NCBI RefSeq assembly: GCF_026212465.1
Contig: NC_080053.1
Location: 604,938-668,937, forward strand
Source: Amaranthus tricolor
Lineage: Eukaryota > Streptophyta > Magnoliopsida > Caryophyllales > Amaranthaceae
DNA length: 64,000 bases
Direction: 5' to 3'
In this document: positions 36,431 through 49,014 of the stretch, in pieces
How positions within the stretch are numbered: the stretch's first letter is position 1
Layout of the letters: each line of letters begins with the position of its first letter
Program-made: the position numbers and the translations under genes
The notes under the pieces: model-generated
Seen by the model: only the letters and a program-made list of their open reading frames with translations
Databases searched by the model: none
Told to the model about the DNA's origin: nothing

Positions 36431-39400
36431 TATGATGTCCCTGTAGAAATTCTCTAGTTAAGAAATCAGGGAGAGAGTTACTTTCGCCTCTTATATGCTC
36501 TATTTGAAAATCAAATACTGATAAAATTGCTTGCCATCTTGCAAAAATTTGTTTAGAAACAATGTTTTTGACATCCTTTTCTAGAACCTCTTTTGCAGAT
36601 TTGCAGTCGATCCTTATCAAAAATTTTTTGTTGTAAAGATCATCTTGAAATTTTGAAACGCATAGTACTATAGATAAAATTTCCTTTTTAATGGTAGAAT
36701 AATTTTTTTGAGGTCCGAGCCAGAGACCTGAATGAAATCTAACTAATTGTTCTTTTGTATCTATTCTTTGTTTTAATATGCCACCATATCCTATTTCTGA
36801 TGCATCTGTTTCTACTATCATGAATGCAGATGGATCTGGAATGCCTAGACATGGAAGTGATTTGATTTTTTGTTTTAATTCAATAATAGTCTTAGTATGA
36901 ATTTCTGACCAGGGAGGCGGATTTTTTTGAAGTCTTTGAAAGAGGGGCATGCAAATTTGTCTGAGCTTTGGGAAAAAATCTGATATATAATTTAGACATC
37001 CCAAAAATCTTTGTAACTGGGTTTTGTCTTTAATTTCGTTAGGGAATTTTTCTGCAAATTCTAAAGACCTTGTAATTGGCTTGATTGTTCCTTTATAAAT
37101 GTCATGTCCCAAAAATCTAATTTTTGTTTGAAATAATTTCATTTTAGTGGCAGAAACTACTAAACCATTTTTTTCAACAGTGTTTAGAAATATATGTAAA
37201 TGTTTGAAATGTTGATCAATATCATGAGAAAAAATTAAAACATCATCTATATAAACAATTATGAATGAAGAAAATTGATTGAAAATATCATTCATTATAT
37301 GTTGAAATTCAGAAGGAGCATTTTTAAGTCCAAAAGGCATTACATTCCACTCATAATGTCCAAATGGTACCGTGAATGCAGTTTTATACCTATCTTCTTT
37401 AGCAATTTGTATTTGCCAGAAACCAGATTTCATATCAAATTTTGAAAATATTTTGGCTTTATATAAGCGATTAATTAAATCTCTTTTATTTGGGATTGGA
37501 TATCTTATCCATTGAAGAACTTTGTTTAAAGGTTTGTAATTAATAACTAATCTAGGAACTCCTCTTTCTTTTTCTGCTGCATTCATAACATAAAATGCTG
37601 CACAGCTCCAAGGAGATTTGGATGGAGTTATTAATTTTTTATCTAAAAGAGTTTGAATTTCTTTCTTGCAGAATTCAAGATGCTCAGAATTCATTTGGAT
37701 GGGTCTAGCTTTTGTAGGAATATTTTTTTCAGAGAAATCTTTTTCATATGGCAATGTGACAATATGCCTTTTTCTATCCCAAAAGGCATTTGGAATATCA
37801 GCACAAACTTTTGATTTTAAAATATTTTCTAAATTAAAAATTTTTTGTTGCAATTTTGATTGTTGTAATTGTTCTTCAATCCTTTGAAAAGAAATTTCTT
37901 CTTTTAAAGAAGAAATTTGAAATTCTTTTTGTTTTATTAAATTTATACTTTGTATTACTGAAGAATTTTGTAATAAATTAATATCTTTTTGTAACATGGG
38001 ACTTAAAAAAGGAAATGATAATTGTTTCCCTAAAATTTTTGTATGAACACCTTTGTCATCAACCCAAAAAGGATAAATTTGTGTTAAAAAGGGAGTGCCT
38101 AATATTATTTCTTCCTTAATATCATTAATAATAATGAAAGTATTAGTAAAACTATAATTTTCATTTATGATCTTTCCTTTTGAAATTTTATATTTAATAT
38201 CCATGGGTGAACTATTTGCACTATATAACCGAGTTTTTGTTTTTTCATAAAATTTAGTTGGGACTAATCCTTCCCTTAAGCAATTTTGATCCGCTCCACT
38301 ATCAATTAAAGCAATATAGGTTTTTTGAAAATCTCCAATTTGAAAAGTAACTGGTGCATACCATTTTTGAAAATTAATTTTATTAATAACAGTGATAAAA
38401 TCATCATCATCCCCATTAACTTTCTCTTTTCCCAAAGAAAGATTTTCTTTATAGATGGGGTTTTCTAAAATAGATAATTTTGTTTCAAGTTCGAAATCTT
38501 TGATTTCTAAATGCTTTAAACTATTTTTGATAGAAATGATGTCTTCTTTGATTTTATTTATTTCAAGTTGAAGATCTTTGACCGAAAGAGTTTGATTCTT
38601 AATAGGAATTAATTTAGAAGTCATTTCTTTGGAAGAGTATTTTTCTAATAATTTTGAAATATTGAAAGGTTCAATTTGAGGAATTGGAATACTTTCTTTG
38701 TTTTTAGAGGTAGAGGTTTCACCCAAAACCATAGTTTTGAGTTTCAAAAGGGTTTCTCTTTTGATCTCTTTATCTTGGATTTTGTCAACGAGATCAAAAA
38801 GAAATTCCACATTTTTCTCTTTATCTGTTAAAACATTAATGCATTTGATAGGAGAGGAAGAAATCGAAGATTCAGAATCAGAAGTTTGATCATTAATTTG
38901 TAAAATTTCGTCATCTTCCTTTTCTGAAGAAGAAGAAGAAGTAGACTCAGGGGTTTGTAATAATATTTTGGATATTTTATCTCCTAGCTCAGAGTCGTTA
39001 ATAAATAATTCTTGAATCTTTTTCTTTGTGGTACAAGCATTTGCTTTATGTCCAGGTTTTCCACACGAATAACAAAAGATTTTGAAAGCTTTGTTTGATT
39101 TTCGGAAATTTCCGAAATTTTTCTTTCCTCGTTTCTTTCGATAATAAGAAGGATAAGAATTTTTATTTTTATCTTTTGAAAATTTAGAAAATTGTTTTTT
39201 AATTTTCTTTTTTGTAGAGGGAGCTCTAATAGCTTCCATACCAAATGCTTCACAGAAACATCCAATTTCTTTCCTAGATTGTTTCTTTTCAGAGGTATAT
39301 TTGGCTTGGAGTTTGAGTTCTTCACATAAAGAAAGACCTTCCTTTTTAATGAAAGCGAAAAGTCCTCCATAAGTAGTATTATTAAGAGCTTGTTCTTTAT

Positions 39401-40736
39401 CTGTATCATGTTCAGCTATTTTTCTAAAAATTCTTTGAGCAAATAATTTTGGTAGTCCTGATATAAATTTTTCTTTCCAAAAACTTTGATTGCAATCTTG
39501 TCTTTGTAAAACATAACTAAAGAAGGTATCTTTATACCATCTATAGTCACTTAAAGTTGGGCAACGTAAATTTTGTAAAATCGTTTCTCCAGAAGAAAGA
39601 GTTTGAGTAGGGTTACCGACAAAATGAAAGGCAATAACTATGATTAAGAAATCACAGCAGTCAGATTTTTGAAATACATTTCCTTGATCATCCATGATGT
39701 CAGTAACGTGATTCAAAATTTCTAATCTGTCTTGTAAAGTGAGAAGATTATCCCACCAGTTTTTTAATTGCCCAGTAAAACCTGATATAATAAAACCAAA
39801 AATTATTTGTTCATCCAAAGGTTTTGCCTTGTAAGCTACAATAGCCATTCCCATATTTTGAAGAGTATTAAGAATTTCATAATCAGATTTTCCATCTATG
39901 TTCCATTCATGGATCATATCTGGGGAAAAGGATTTGGAGGTAAATGTAGACCTTTCTTCATATTGAAGATCAACAGGAGTAGGCCTAGGATAATAGTTTT
40001 TTGTAGGGATATTCTTCCAAGATGATCGTATTTTATTAATTTGATGAGGATCATTATCAGATTCTTGAAATTGCTTTGCAACTTTTGAAATGATTAAAGA
40101 CTCAGAATTTTCTTCATCAGAAGATATCTCTGAACTTTGATATTTACTCAAAACCTTAATATGACTTGGACTATCTGCTAATTTTTGTAAAGATTTTTGA
40201 ATTTTATCTAACACTGCAGAATTAGAGTTAGAAGAAGTAAAACCATTTTTTGGAAACATTTGAGTCATAGGTATAGTTAATCCTGGTGGTTTGAAATGCG
40301 GTGCAGAAACCTTATTAGATCCTAATGATGCAATCGTATTAGGGGCTATGGATCTAGAGGTTTCTTTTTGTAAATTATCAACCTTATTTGAAAGTTGATC
40401 TACTTGTGTAGCAACGGTATGAAGGATTTGATTTGTAAAATTATTTTGATGATAAATTTTAATGATGTCTTCTACATTTGGAGTTTTATCTGTTTGATCT
40501 ACTCTTCCTTCTTTAAAAGGACTAGCCTTTATTTCACGGTCATAATAGGGAAAAGTAATATTTTGTAATGGTGGATGAACTGAACTAATTGTTTGTCCAT
40601 CCTTCAAAACCCAATTTTTTTGAAGTTTGGTTTGTACAAATATGTGATTTTGAGAATATGGATTAGCAATACCTTGTTTTTCACAAAACAATAAAAACCA
40701 TGTAAAAAACGGGATATTAATTTGAATAGTATTCAT
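36375..40736 (-). CDS. ORF A polyprotein, complete minus-strand copy
   Basis: Complete 1453-codon frame, ATG at 40736, identical in translation to 51188-55549. It carries the coat-like region, CCHC knuckle, DSGAD protease, YIDD reverse transcriptase and RNase H, with no stop or frameshift. Its last 56 nt overlap ORF B. See 51188-55549 for domain positions. Confidence 0.93.
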   Translation of the reverse strand: MNTIQINIPFFTWFLLFCEKQGIANPYSQNHIFVQTKLQKNWVLKDGQTISSVHPPLQNITFPYYDREIKASPFKEGRVDQTDKTPNVEDIIKIYHQNNFTNQILHTVATQVDQLSNKVDNLQKETSRSIAPNTIASLGSNKVSAPHFKPPGLTIPMTQMFPKNGFTSSNSNSAVLDKIQKSLQKLADSPSHIKVLSKYQSSEISSDEENSESLIISKVAKQFQESDNDPHQINKIRSSWKNIPTKNYYPRPTPVDLQYEERSTFTSKSFSPDMIHEWNIDGKSDYEILNTLQNMGMAIVAYKAKPLDEQIIFGFIISGFTGQLKNWWDNLLTLQDRLEILNHVTDIMDDQGNVFQKSDCCDFLIIVIAFHFVGNPTQTLSSGETILQNLRCPTLSDYRWYKDTFFSYVLQRQDCNQSFWKEKFISGLPKLFAQRIFRKIAEHDTDKEQALNNTTYGGLFAFIKKEGLSLCEELKLQAKYTSEKKQSRKEIGCFCEAFGMEAIRAPSTKKKIKKQFSKFSKDKNKNSYPSYYRKKRGKKNFGNFRKSNKAFKIFCYSCGKPGHKANACTTKKKIQELFINDSELGDKISKILLQTPESTSSSSSEKEDDEILQINDQTSDSESSISSSPIKCINVLTDKEKNVEFLFDLVDKIQDKEIKRETLLKLKTMVLGETSTSKNKESIPIPQIEPFNISKLLEKYSSKEMTSKLIPIKNQTLSVKDLQLEINKIKEDIISIKNSLKHLEIKDFELETKLSILENPIYKENLSLGKEKVNGDDDDFITVINKINFQKWYAPVTFQIGDFQKTYIALIDSGADQNCLREGLVPTKFYEKTKTRLYSANSSPMDIKYKISKGKIINENYSFTNTFIIINDIKEEIILGTPFLTQIYPFWVDDKGVHTKILGKQLSFPFLSPMLQKDINLLQNSSVIQSINLIKQKEFQISSLKEEISFQRIEEQLQQSKLQQKIFNLENILKSKVCADIPNAFWDRKRHIVTLPYEKDFSEKNIPTKARPIQMNSEHLEFCKKEIQTLLDKKLITPSKSPWSCAAFYVMNAAEKERGVPRLVINYKPLNKVLQWIRYPIPNKRDLINRLYKAKIFSKFDMKSGFWQIQIAKEDRYKTAFTVPFGHYEWNVMPFGLKNAPSEFQHIMNDIFNQFSSFIIVYIDDVLIFSHDIDQHFKHLHIFLNTVEKNGLVVSATKMKLFQTKIRFLGHDIYKGTIKPITRSLEFAEKFPNEIKDKTQLQRFLGCLNYISDFFPKLRQICMPLFQRLQKNPPPWSEIHTKTIIELKQKIKSLPCLGIPDPSAFMIVETDASEIGYGGILKQRIDTKEQLVRFHSGLWLGPQKNYSTIKKEILSIVLCVSKFQDDLYNKKFLIRIDCKSAKEVLEKDVKNIVSKQIFARWQAILSVFDFQIEHIRGESNSLPDFLTREFLQGHHNAKEEESARKTQRVPEFR

Positions 40737-41660
40737 ATCTTTATACCATACATCTCTTATTGAGTCTTTAAAGGAGCGAGAAAAAGATGTAAACCAATCT
40801 CGATGTTCAGCATTGTGAGAGGAATTAAATTCATCTCTTAGATAGTTTTTATCTATTTCAAAATCTTTAGTAATTGTATTGATAGAGTCAAAATTTTGAA
40901 CAAAGAAAAATATGCAAAAAAATTTTGCATAGAGTCAAAATTATTAACTTTCTTCAGTCAAAATTATTTACTTATCTTCCAAATAAATCTAAATTTTTCT
41001 TTTCCTCAAAAAACAACTTCAGTCATTTTGAACAAAGAAAGTTGTTCAGCTAGGCCTATCTTCCAAGATAAGACTTAAACAAAAAAGTTAGATTTATATA
41101 ATTGATAATAATACCAATAGGGAGTACAGGATCGATAGAGAAAATAATTTAATAATTTTGTGGATATAAATCTTATTATATAATTGATAATAATAAGATA
41201 AGTAAAGAAAGTTAGATTTATTTGAGATAAGACTTAAACAAAAAAAAAAAAATTACAGGATGCTCTCATCTTAGAGCTAGACACTTTATTTATACACAAA
41301 GGAAGAGATAAGGTGCAATCTGCTCTTCCAATAAGAAATTAAAGAGAAATAGTACAAACATAATTATTAAAGTTACACTATAATACTGTAGAAGATGCTT
41401 TGAATTACTATTGAAGATGCTTTACTGTTGAAGATGCTTTGAATCACTGTTGGAGATGCTTTACTGTTGAAGATGCTTTGAATTACTGTTGGAGATGCTT
41501 TTGATTTCGTCATTGCTTACGTTTGTGCTTCCGGATGAATTAATTTGAGTTGTTGAACATTTGAATGATACTTTTGATTTCGTCATTGCTTACGTTTGTG
41601 CTTCCGGATGAATTAATTTGAGTTGTTGAACATTTGAATTGAACTTTTGTGAACTCAATA
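40737..41660 (-). promoter_or_regulatory. Intergenic promoter/leader, minus copy 2
   Basis: 924 bp, mirror of 50264-51187. The TATA equivalent is at 41285-41294. The A-run (13 bases on the plus strand, about 41240-41252) has the same length as in the other complete copies. Confidence 0.75.
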
Positions 41661-42965
41661 TTAAAAGTCGTATGGATCTTGAGCAAATGGGCCACCAAAT
41701 GTTGGATCATAAGACTCATTTGAAAACTCCGATAAAATCTCATCAGAGGATTCTTCTGATAATATTTTCTTTGCATATTGTGGATCTTCAAGAATCTTTT
41801 TGAGAATAGCTTTCTGGACTTTAGATAATGATTCTGAATTTGGACTTTCTACTTTGGGATTTTTATTGTGTTGAGGAGAGTTTGAATTTGATGTTGCTTT
41901 TGAGGGTGAAGGTTTGTTGGTGGTTGATGGAGATTGGTATTCCATTTTTATACCGGTTTGAAAAAAGGAGATAACATTTTTTGTTGAACAAATTTCTAAG
42001 GTAAATTTGTCCCACCATTTAATTTTGAATTCTCTTATTAATGAATATGGATATGGACGTGGAAGGTGTTGTTTGAGACAGTAACTCCAACATAGAATCC
42101 ATGGAATTTTAAATTCTGCATGAAACATGACTGGAGTTTCATAAGCTTGATAATTTGAATTGGCAACAAAAGTTGTGAAACCCTCATTGCATTCTTTTGG
42201 ATAAATTTGAGGAGTTGGTCCAAATAAATACCACCAATGATAAAACCACATAGGATATTTCTTTGGACAATATTTGTCAAATATAAAAAACCATGAATGA
42301 TCAAATGGTCTGAATAAAAATGCTCTATACCAGGCCATTTTGTAATCATAGTATGAGTAATTTTGAGGGAAAAATCTTTTTGAAAAAATTCGTTCTGCAT
42401 AAGGGTCTCCCCATTCTACAGACGAAATAATTTTCTTAAAAATACATTTTGAATAAATTATTTTTTCTGAAGAATCCTTGATATGTTGGATTTCAACAGA
42501 GTTTGAATCTACTAAAATAAATTCATAAAACCTTTGAGTTTTAAAACGATTTTCTGGTATCCATTCGCAACCTTTTGGAAAAGTTTTTTGATTGATGGAA
42601 TTAATAATTTGTGGGCTTTGAGGAATTGTAAAATTAGTGAGATATACATTTTCTATTTCGGTTTTTGTAATGTATGCAGATTTGGTAAAGCTTTGTGTTG
42701 GTATTTTTGTAGTTGGTTCTTTTTGTTTTGAATTTGAAATAATATTTTGTGTAGTAGGCTCTTGAACAATTTGTGAATATGGAAGTGGGGGAAAATCATT
42801 TAGTTGAGTAAATTTGTTTGAAATGGATAGGGTAGTTTGAAGATTTTTGGAGGATGAAAATTTATTTTGTTCTGTTTTGTTTGGTTTTGGATCTGGTTCC
42901 ATTTCGTAATCATCTGAACTCTGGAACCCTTTGAGTTTTTCTTGCTGATTCTTCTTCCTTGGCAT
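41661..42965 (-). CDS. ORF B, unknown function, minus copy 2
   Basis: 434 codons, identical in translation to the other copies, overlapping the end of the ORF A at 42910-47089 by 56 nt. See 48959-50263. Confidence 0.85.
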   Translation of the reverse strand: MPRKKNQQEKLKGFQSSDDYEMEPDPKPNKTEQNKFSSSKNLQTTLSISNKFTQLNDFPPLPYSQIVQEPTTQNIISNSKQKEPTTKIPTQSFTKSAYITKTEIENVYLTNFTIPQSPQIINSINQKTFPKGCEWIPENRFKTQRFYEFILVDSNSVEIQHIKDSSEKIIYSKCIFKKIISSVEWGDPYAERIFSKRFFPQNYSYYDYKMAWYRAFLFRPFDHSWFFIFDKYCPKKYPMWFYHWWYLFGPTPQIYPKECNEGFTTFVANSNYQAYETPVMFHAEFKIPWILCWSYCLKQHLPRPYPYSLIREFKIKWWDKFTLEICSTKNVISFFQTGIKMEYQSPSTTNKPSPSKATSNSNSPQHNKNPKVESPNSESLSKVQKAILKKILEDPQYAKKILSEESSDEILSEFSNESYDPTFGGPFAQDPYDF

Positions 42966-45900
42966 TATGATGTCCCTGTAGAAATTCTCTAGTTAAGAAA
43001 TCAGGGAGAGAGTTACTTTCGCCTCTTATATGCTCTATTTGAAAATCAAATACTGATAAAATTGCTTGCCATCTTGCAAAAATTTGTTTAGAAACAATGT
43101 TTTTGACATCCTTTTCTAGAACCTCTTTTGCAGATTTGCAGTCGATCCTTATCAAAAATTTTTTGTTGTAAAGATCATCTTGAAATTTTGAAACGCATAG
43201 TACTATAGATAAAATTTCCTTTTTAATGGTAGAATAATTTTTTTGAGGTCCGAGCCAGAGACCTGAATGAAATCTAACTAATTGTTCTTTTGTATCTATT
43301 CTTTGTTTTAATATGCCACCATATCCTATTTCTGATGCATCTGTTTCTACTATCATGAATGCAGATGGATCTGGAATGCCTAGACATGGAAGTGATTTGA
43401 TTTTTTGTTTTAATTCAATAATAGTCTTAGTATGAATTTCTGACCAGGGAGGCGGATTTTTTTGAAGTCTTTGAAAGAGGGGCATGCAAATTTGTCTGAG
43501 CTTTGGGAAAAAATCTGATATATAATTTAGACATCCCAAAAATCTTTGTAACTGGGTTTTGTCTTTAATTTCGTTAGGGAATTTTTCTGCAAATTCTAAA
43601 GACCTTGTAATTGGCTTGATTGTTCCTTTATAAATGTCATGTCCCAAAAATCTAATTTTTGTTTGAAATAATTTCATTTTAGTGGCAGAAACTACTAAAC
43701 CATTTTTTTCAACAGTGTTTAGAAATATATGTAAATGTTTGAAATGTTGATCAATATCATGAGAAAAAATTAAAACATCATCTATATAAACAATTATGAA
43801 TGAAGAAAATTGATTGAAAATATCATTCATTATATGTTGAAATTCAGAAGGAGCATTTTTAAGTCCAAAAGGCATTACATTCCACTCATAATGTCCAAAT
43901 GGTACCGTGAATGCAGTTTTATACCTATCTTCTTTAGCAATTTGTATTTGCCAGAAACCAGATTTCATATCAAATTTTGAAAATATTTTGGCTTTATATA
44001 AGCGATTAATTAAATCTCTTTTATTTGGGATTGGATATCTTATCCATTGAAGAACTTTGTTTAAAGGTTTGTAATTAATAACTAATCTAGGAACTCCTCT
44101 TTCTTTTTCTGCTGCATTCATAACATAAAATGCTGCACAGCTCCAAGGAGATTTGGATGGAGTTATTAATTTTTTATCTAAAAGAGTTTGAATTTCTTTC
44201 TTGCAGAATTCAAGATGCTCAGAATTCATTTGGATGGGTCTAGCTTTTGTAGGAATATTTTTTTCAGAGAAATCTTTTTCATATGGCAATGTGACAATAT
44301 GCCTTTTTCTATCCCAAAAGGCATTTGGAATATCAGCACAAACTTTTGATTTTAAAATATTTTCTAAATTAAAAATTTTTTGTTGCAATTTTGATTGTTG
44401 TAATTGTTCTTCAATCCTTTGAAAAGAAATTTCTTCTTTTAAAGAAGAAATTTGAAATTCTTTTTGTTTTATTAAATTTATACTTTGTATTACTGAAGAA
44501 TTTTGTAATAAATTAATATCTTTTTGTAACATGGGACTTAAAAAAGGAAATGATAATTGTTTCCCTAAAATTTTTGTATGAACACCTTTGTCATCAACCC
44601 AAAAAGGATAAATTTGTGTTAAAAAGGGAGTGCCTAATATTATTTCTTCCTTAATATCATTAATAATAATGAAAGTATTAGTAAAACTATAATTTTCATT
44701 TATGATCTTTCCTTTTGAAATTTTATATTTAATATCCATGGGTGAACTATTTGCACTATATAACCGAGTTTTTGTTTTTTCATAAAATTTAGTTGGGACT
44801 AATCCTTCCCTTAAGCAATTTTGATCCGCTCCACTATCAATTAAAGCAATATAGGTTTTTTGAAAATCTCCAATTTGAAAAGTAACTGGTGCATACCATT
44901 TTTGAAAATTAATTTTATTAATAACAGTGATAAAATCATCATCATCCCCATTAACTTTCTCTTTTCCCAAAGAAAGATTTTCTTTATAGATGGGGTTTTC
45001 TAAAATAGATAATTTTGTTTCAAGTTCGAAATCTTTGATTTCTAAATGCTTTAAACTATTTTTGATAGAAATGATGTCTTCTTTGATTTTATTTATTTCA
45101 AGTTGAAGATCTTTGACCGAAAGAGTTTGATTCTTAATAGGAATTAATTTAGAAGTCATTTCTTTGGAAGAGTATTTTTCTAATAATTTTGAAATATTGA
45201 AAGGTTCAATTTGAGGAATTGGAATACTTTCTTTGTTTTTAGAGGTAGAGGTTTCACCCAAAACCATAGTTTTGAGTTTCAAAAGGGTTTCTCTTTTGAT
45301 CTCTTTATCTTGGATTTTGTCAACGAGATCAAAAAGAAATTCCACATTTTTCTCTTTATCTGTTAAAACATTAATGCATTTGATAGGAGAGGAAGAAATC
45401 GAAGATTCAGAATCAGAAGTTTGATCATTAATTTGTAAAATTTCGTCATCTTCCTTTTCTGAAGAAGAAGAAGAAGTAGACTCAGGGGTTTGTAATAATA
45501 TTTTGGATATTTTATCTCCTAGCTCAGAGTCGTTAATAAATAATTCTTGAATCTTTTTCTTTGTGGTACAAGCATTTGCTTTATGTCCAGGTTTTCCACA
45601 CGAATAACAAAAGATTTTGAAAGCTTTGTTTGATTTTCGGAAATTTCCGAAATTTTTCTTTCCTCGTTTCTTTCGATAATAAGAAGGATAAGAATTTTTA
45701 TTTTTATCTTTTGAAAATTTAGAAAATTGTTTTTTAATTTTCTTTTTTGTAGAGGGAGCTCTAATAGCTTCCATACCAAATGCTTCACAGAAACATCCAA
45801 TTTCTTTCCTAGATTGTTTCTTTTCAGAGGTATATTTGGCTTGGAGTTTGAGTTCTTCACATAAAGAAAGACCTTCCTTTTTAATGAAAGCGAAAAGTCC

Positions 45901-47089
45901 TCCATAAGTAGTATTATTAAGAGCTTGTTCTTTATCTGTATCATGTTCAGCTATTTTTCTAAAAATTCTTTGAGCAAATAATTTTGGTAGTCCTGATATA
46001 AATTTTTCTTTCCAAAAACTTTGATTGCAATCTTGTCTTTGTAAAACATAACTAAAGAAGGTATCTTTATACCATCTATAGTCACTTAAAGTTGGGCAAC
46101 GTAAATTTTGTAAAATCGTTTCTCCAGAAGAAAGAGTTTGAGTAGGGTTACCGACAAAATGAAAGGCAATAACTATGATTAAGAAATCACAGCAGTCAGA
46201 TTTTTGAAATACATTTCCTTGATCATCCATGATGTCAGTAACGTGATTCAAAATTTCTAATCTGTCTTGTAAAGTGAGAAGATTATCCCACCAGTTTTTT
46301 AATTGCCCAGTAAAACCTGATATAATAAAACCAAAAATTATTTGTTCATCCAAAGGTTTTGCCTTGTAAGCTACAATAGCCATTCCCATATTTTGAAGAG
46401 TATTAAGAATTTCATAATCAGATTTTCCATCTATGTTCCATTCATGGATCATATCTGGGGAAAAGGATTTGGAGGTAAATGTAGACCTTTCTTCATATTG
46501 AAGATCAACAGGAGTAGGCCTAGGATAATAGTTTTTTGTAGGGATATTCTTCCAAGATGATCGTATTTTATTAATTTGATGAGGATCATTATCAGATTCT
46601 TGAAATTGCTTTGCAACTTTTGAAATGATTAAAGACTCAGAATTTTCTTCATCAGAAGATATCTCTGAACTTTGATATTTACTCAAAACCTTAATATGAC
46701 TTGGACTATCTGCTAATTTTTGTAAAGATTTTTGAATTTTATCTAACACTGCAGAATTAGAGTTAGAAGAAGTAAAACCATTTTTTGGAAACATTTGAGT
46801 CATAGGTATAGTTAATCCTGGTGGTTTGAAATGCGGTGCAGAAACCTTATTAGATCCTAATGATGCAATCGTATTAGGGGCTATGGATCTAGAGGTTTCT
46901 TTTTGTAAATTATCAACCTTATTTGAAAGTTGATCTACTTGTGTAGCAACGGTATGAAGGATTTGATTTGTAAAATTATTTTGATGATAAATTTTAATGA
47001 TGTCTTCTACATTTGGAGTTTTATCTGTTTGATCTACTCTTCCTTCTTTAAAAGGACTAGCCTTTATTTCACGGTCATAATAGGGAAAA
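42910..47089 (-). CDS. ORF A polyprotein, minus copy 3 (N-terminus lost in gap)
   Basis: Open to the gap at 47089, so about the first 61 residues are missing; the first ATG inside (46803) is internal and not the real start. Coiled coil, coat-like region, knuckle, protease, RT and RNase H are all present and unbroken. The remaining sequence is identical in translation to the complete copies. See 51188-55549. Confidence 0.9.
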
Positions 47090-47189
47090 NNNNNNNNNNN
47101 NNNNNNNNNNNNNNNNNNNNNNNNNNNNNNNNNNNNNNNNNNNNNNNNNNNNNNNNNNNNNNNNNNNNNNNNNNNNNNNNNNNNNNNNN
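47090..47189. other. Assembly gap (100 N) at the array inversion
   Basis: Exactly 100 N. Left of it the array is on the minus strand and stops near ORF A residue 62. Right of it the array is on the plus strand and starts near ORF A residue 846. The join is therefore not a simple palindrome centre, and the inversion rests only on scaffolding. Confidence 0.99.
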
Positions 47190-49014
47190 TATTAAATATA
47201 AAATTTCAAAAGGAAAGATCATAAATGAAAATTATAGTTTTACTAATACTTTCATTATTATTAATGATATTAAGGAAGAAATAATATTAGGCACTCCCTT
47301 TTTAACACAAATTTATCCTTTTTGGGTTGATGACAAAGGTGTTCATACAAAAATTTTAGGGAAACAATTATCATTTCCTTTTTTAAGTCCCATGTTACAA
47401 AAAGATATTAATTTATTACAAAATTCTTCAGTAATACAAAGTATAAATTTAATAAAACAAAAAGAATTTCAAATTTCTTCTTTAAAAGAAGAAATTTCTT
47501 TTCAAAGGATTGAAGAACAATTACAACAATCAAAATTGCAACAAAAAATTTTTAATTTAGAAAATATTTTAAAATCAAAAGTTTGTGCTGATATTCCAAA
47601 TGCCTTTTGGGATAGAAAAAGGCATATTGTCACATTGCCATATGAAAAAGATTTCTCTGAAAAAAATATTCCTACAAAAGCTAGACCCATCCAAATGAAT
47701 TCTGAGCATCTTGAATTCTGCAAGAAAGAAATTCAAACTCTTTTAGATAAAAAATTAATAACTCCATCCAAATCTCCTTGGAGCTGTGCAGCATTTTATG
47801 TTATGAATGCAGCAGAAAAAGAAAGAGGAGTTCCTAGATTAGTTATTAATTACAAACCTTTAAACAAAGTTCTTCAATGGATAAGATATCCAATCCCAAA
47901 TAAAAGAGATTTAATTAATCGCTTATATAAAGCCAAAATATTTTCAAAATTTGATATGAAATCTGGTTTCTGGCAAATACAAATTGCTAAAGAAGATAGG
48001 TATAAAACTGCATTCACGGTACCATTTGGACATTATGAGTGGAATGTAATGCCTTTTGGACTTAAAAATGCTCCTTCTGAATTTCAACATATAATGAATG
48101 ATATTTTCAATCAATTTTCTTCATTCATAATTGTTTATATAGATGATGTTTTAATTTTTTCTCATGATATTGATCAACATTTCAAACATTTACATATATT
48201 TCTAAACACTGTTGAAAAAAATGGTTTAGTAGTTTCTGCCACTAAAATGAAATTATTTCAAACAAAAATTAGATTTTTGGGACATGACATTTATAAAGGA
48301 ACAATCAAGCCAATTACAAGGTCTTTAGAATTTGCAGAAAAATTCCCTAACGAAATTAAAGACAAAACCCAGTTACAAAGATTTTTGGGATGTCTAAATT
48401 ATATATCAGATTTTTTCCCAAAGCTCAGACAAATTTGCATGCCCCTCTTTCAAAGACTTCAAAAAAATCCGCCTCCCTGGTCAGAAATTCATACTAAGAC
48501 TATTATTGAATTAAAACAAAAAATCAAATCACTTCCATGTCTAGGCATTCCAGATCCATCTGCATTCATGATAGTAGAAACAGATGCATCAGAAATAGGA
48601 TATGGTGGCATATTAAAACAAAGAATAGATACAAAAGAACAATTAGTTAGATTTCATTCAGGTCTCTGGCTCGGACCTCAAAAAAATTATTCTACCATTA
48701 AAAAGGAAATTTTATCTATAGTACTATGCGTTTCAAAATTTCAAGATGATCTTTACAACAAAAAATTTTTGATAAGGATCGACTGCAAATCTGCAAAAGA
48801 GGTTCTAGAAAAGGATGTCAAAAACATTGTTTCTAAACAAATTTTTGCAAGATGGCAAGCAATTTTATCAGTATTTGATTTTCAAATAGAGCATATAAGA
48901 GGCGAAAGTAACTCTCTCCCTGATTTCTTAACTAGAGAATTTCTACAGGGACATCATAATGCCAAGGAAGAAGAATCAGCAAGAAAAACTCAAAGGGTTC
49001 CAGAGTTCAGATGA
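47190..49014 (+). CDS. ORF A polyprotein, plus copy 1 (N-terminal half lost in gap)
   Basis: Begins at the gap at the equivalent of residue 846, just after the protease active site, and runs to the normal stop at 49014. It contains the end of the protease region, RT and RNase H. Any frame read through the N block (from about 46930) is an artefact. See 51188-55549. Confidence 0.9.

Larger units (their letters stand above)
30201..47089 (-). mobile_element. Pararetrovirus-like tandem array, minus-strand arm
   Basis: About 2.58 head-to-tail copies of a 6535-bp unit; equivalent points recur at a spacing of exactly 6535, such as 35126 and 41661. Each unit has ORF A, overlapping ORF B and a 924-bp intergenic promoter/leader. 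RT with RNase H and aspartic protease but no integrase and no LTRs is the signature of Caulimoviridae. Integration in tandem is known for endogenous members such as Petunia vein clearing virus. Both ends of the arm are assembly gaps, so its true length and attachment sites are unknown. Confidence 0.9.

Noticed and set aside
46930..49014. 694-codon plus-strand frame beginning left of the gap
   Set aside because: Its first part is antisense to the minus-strand ORF A copy and is joined to the plus copy only through N bases.
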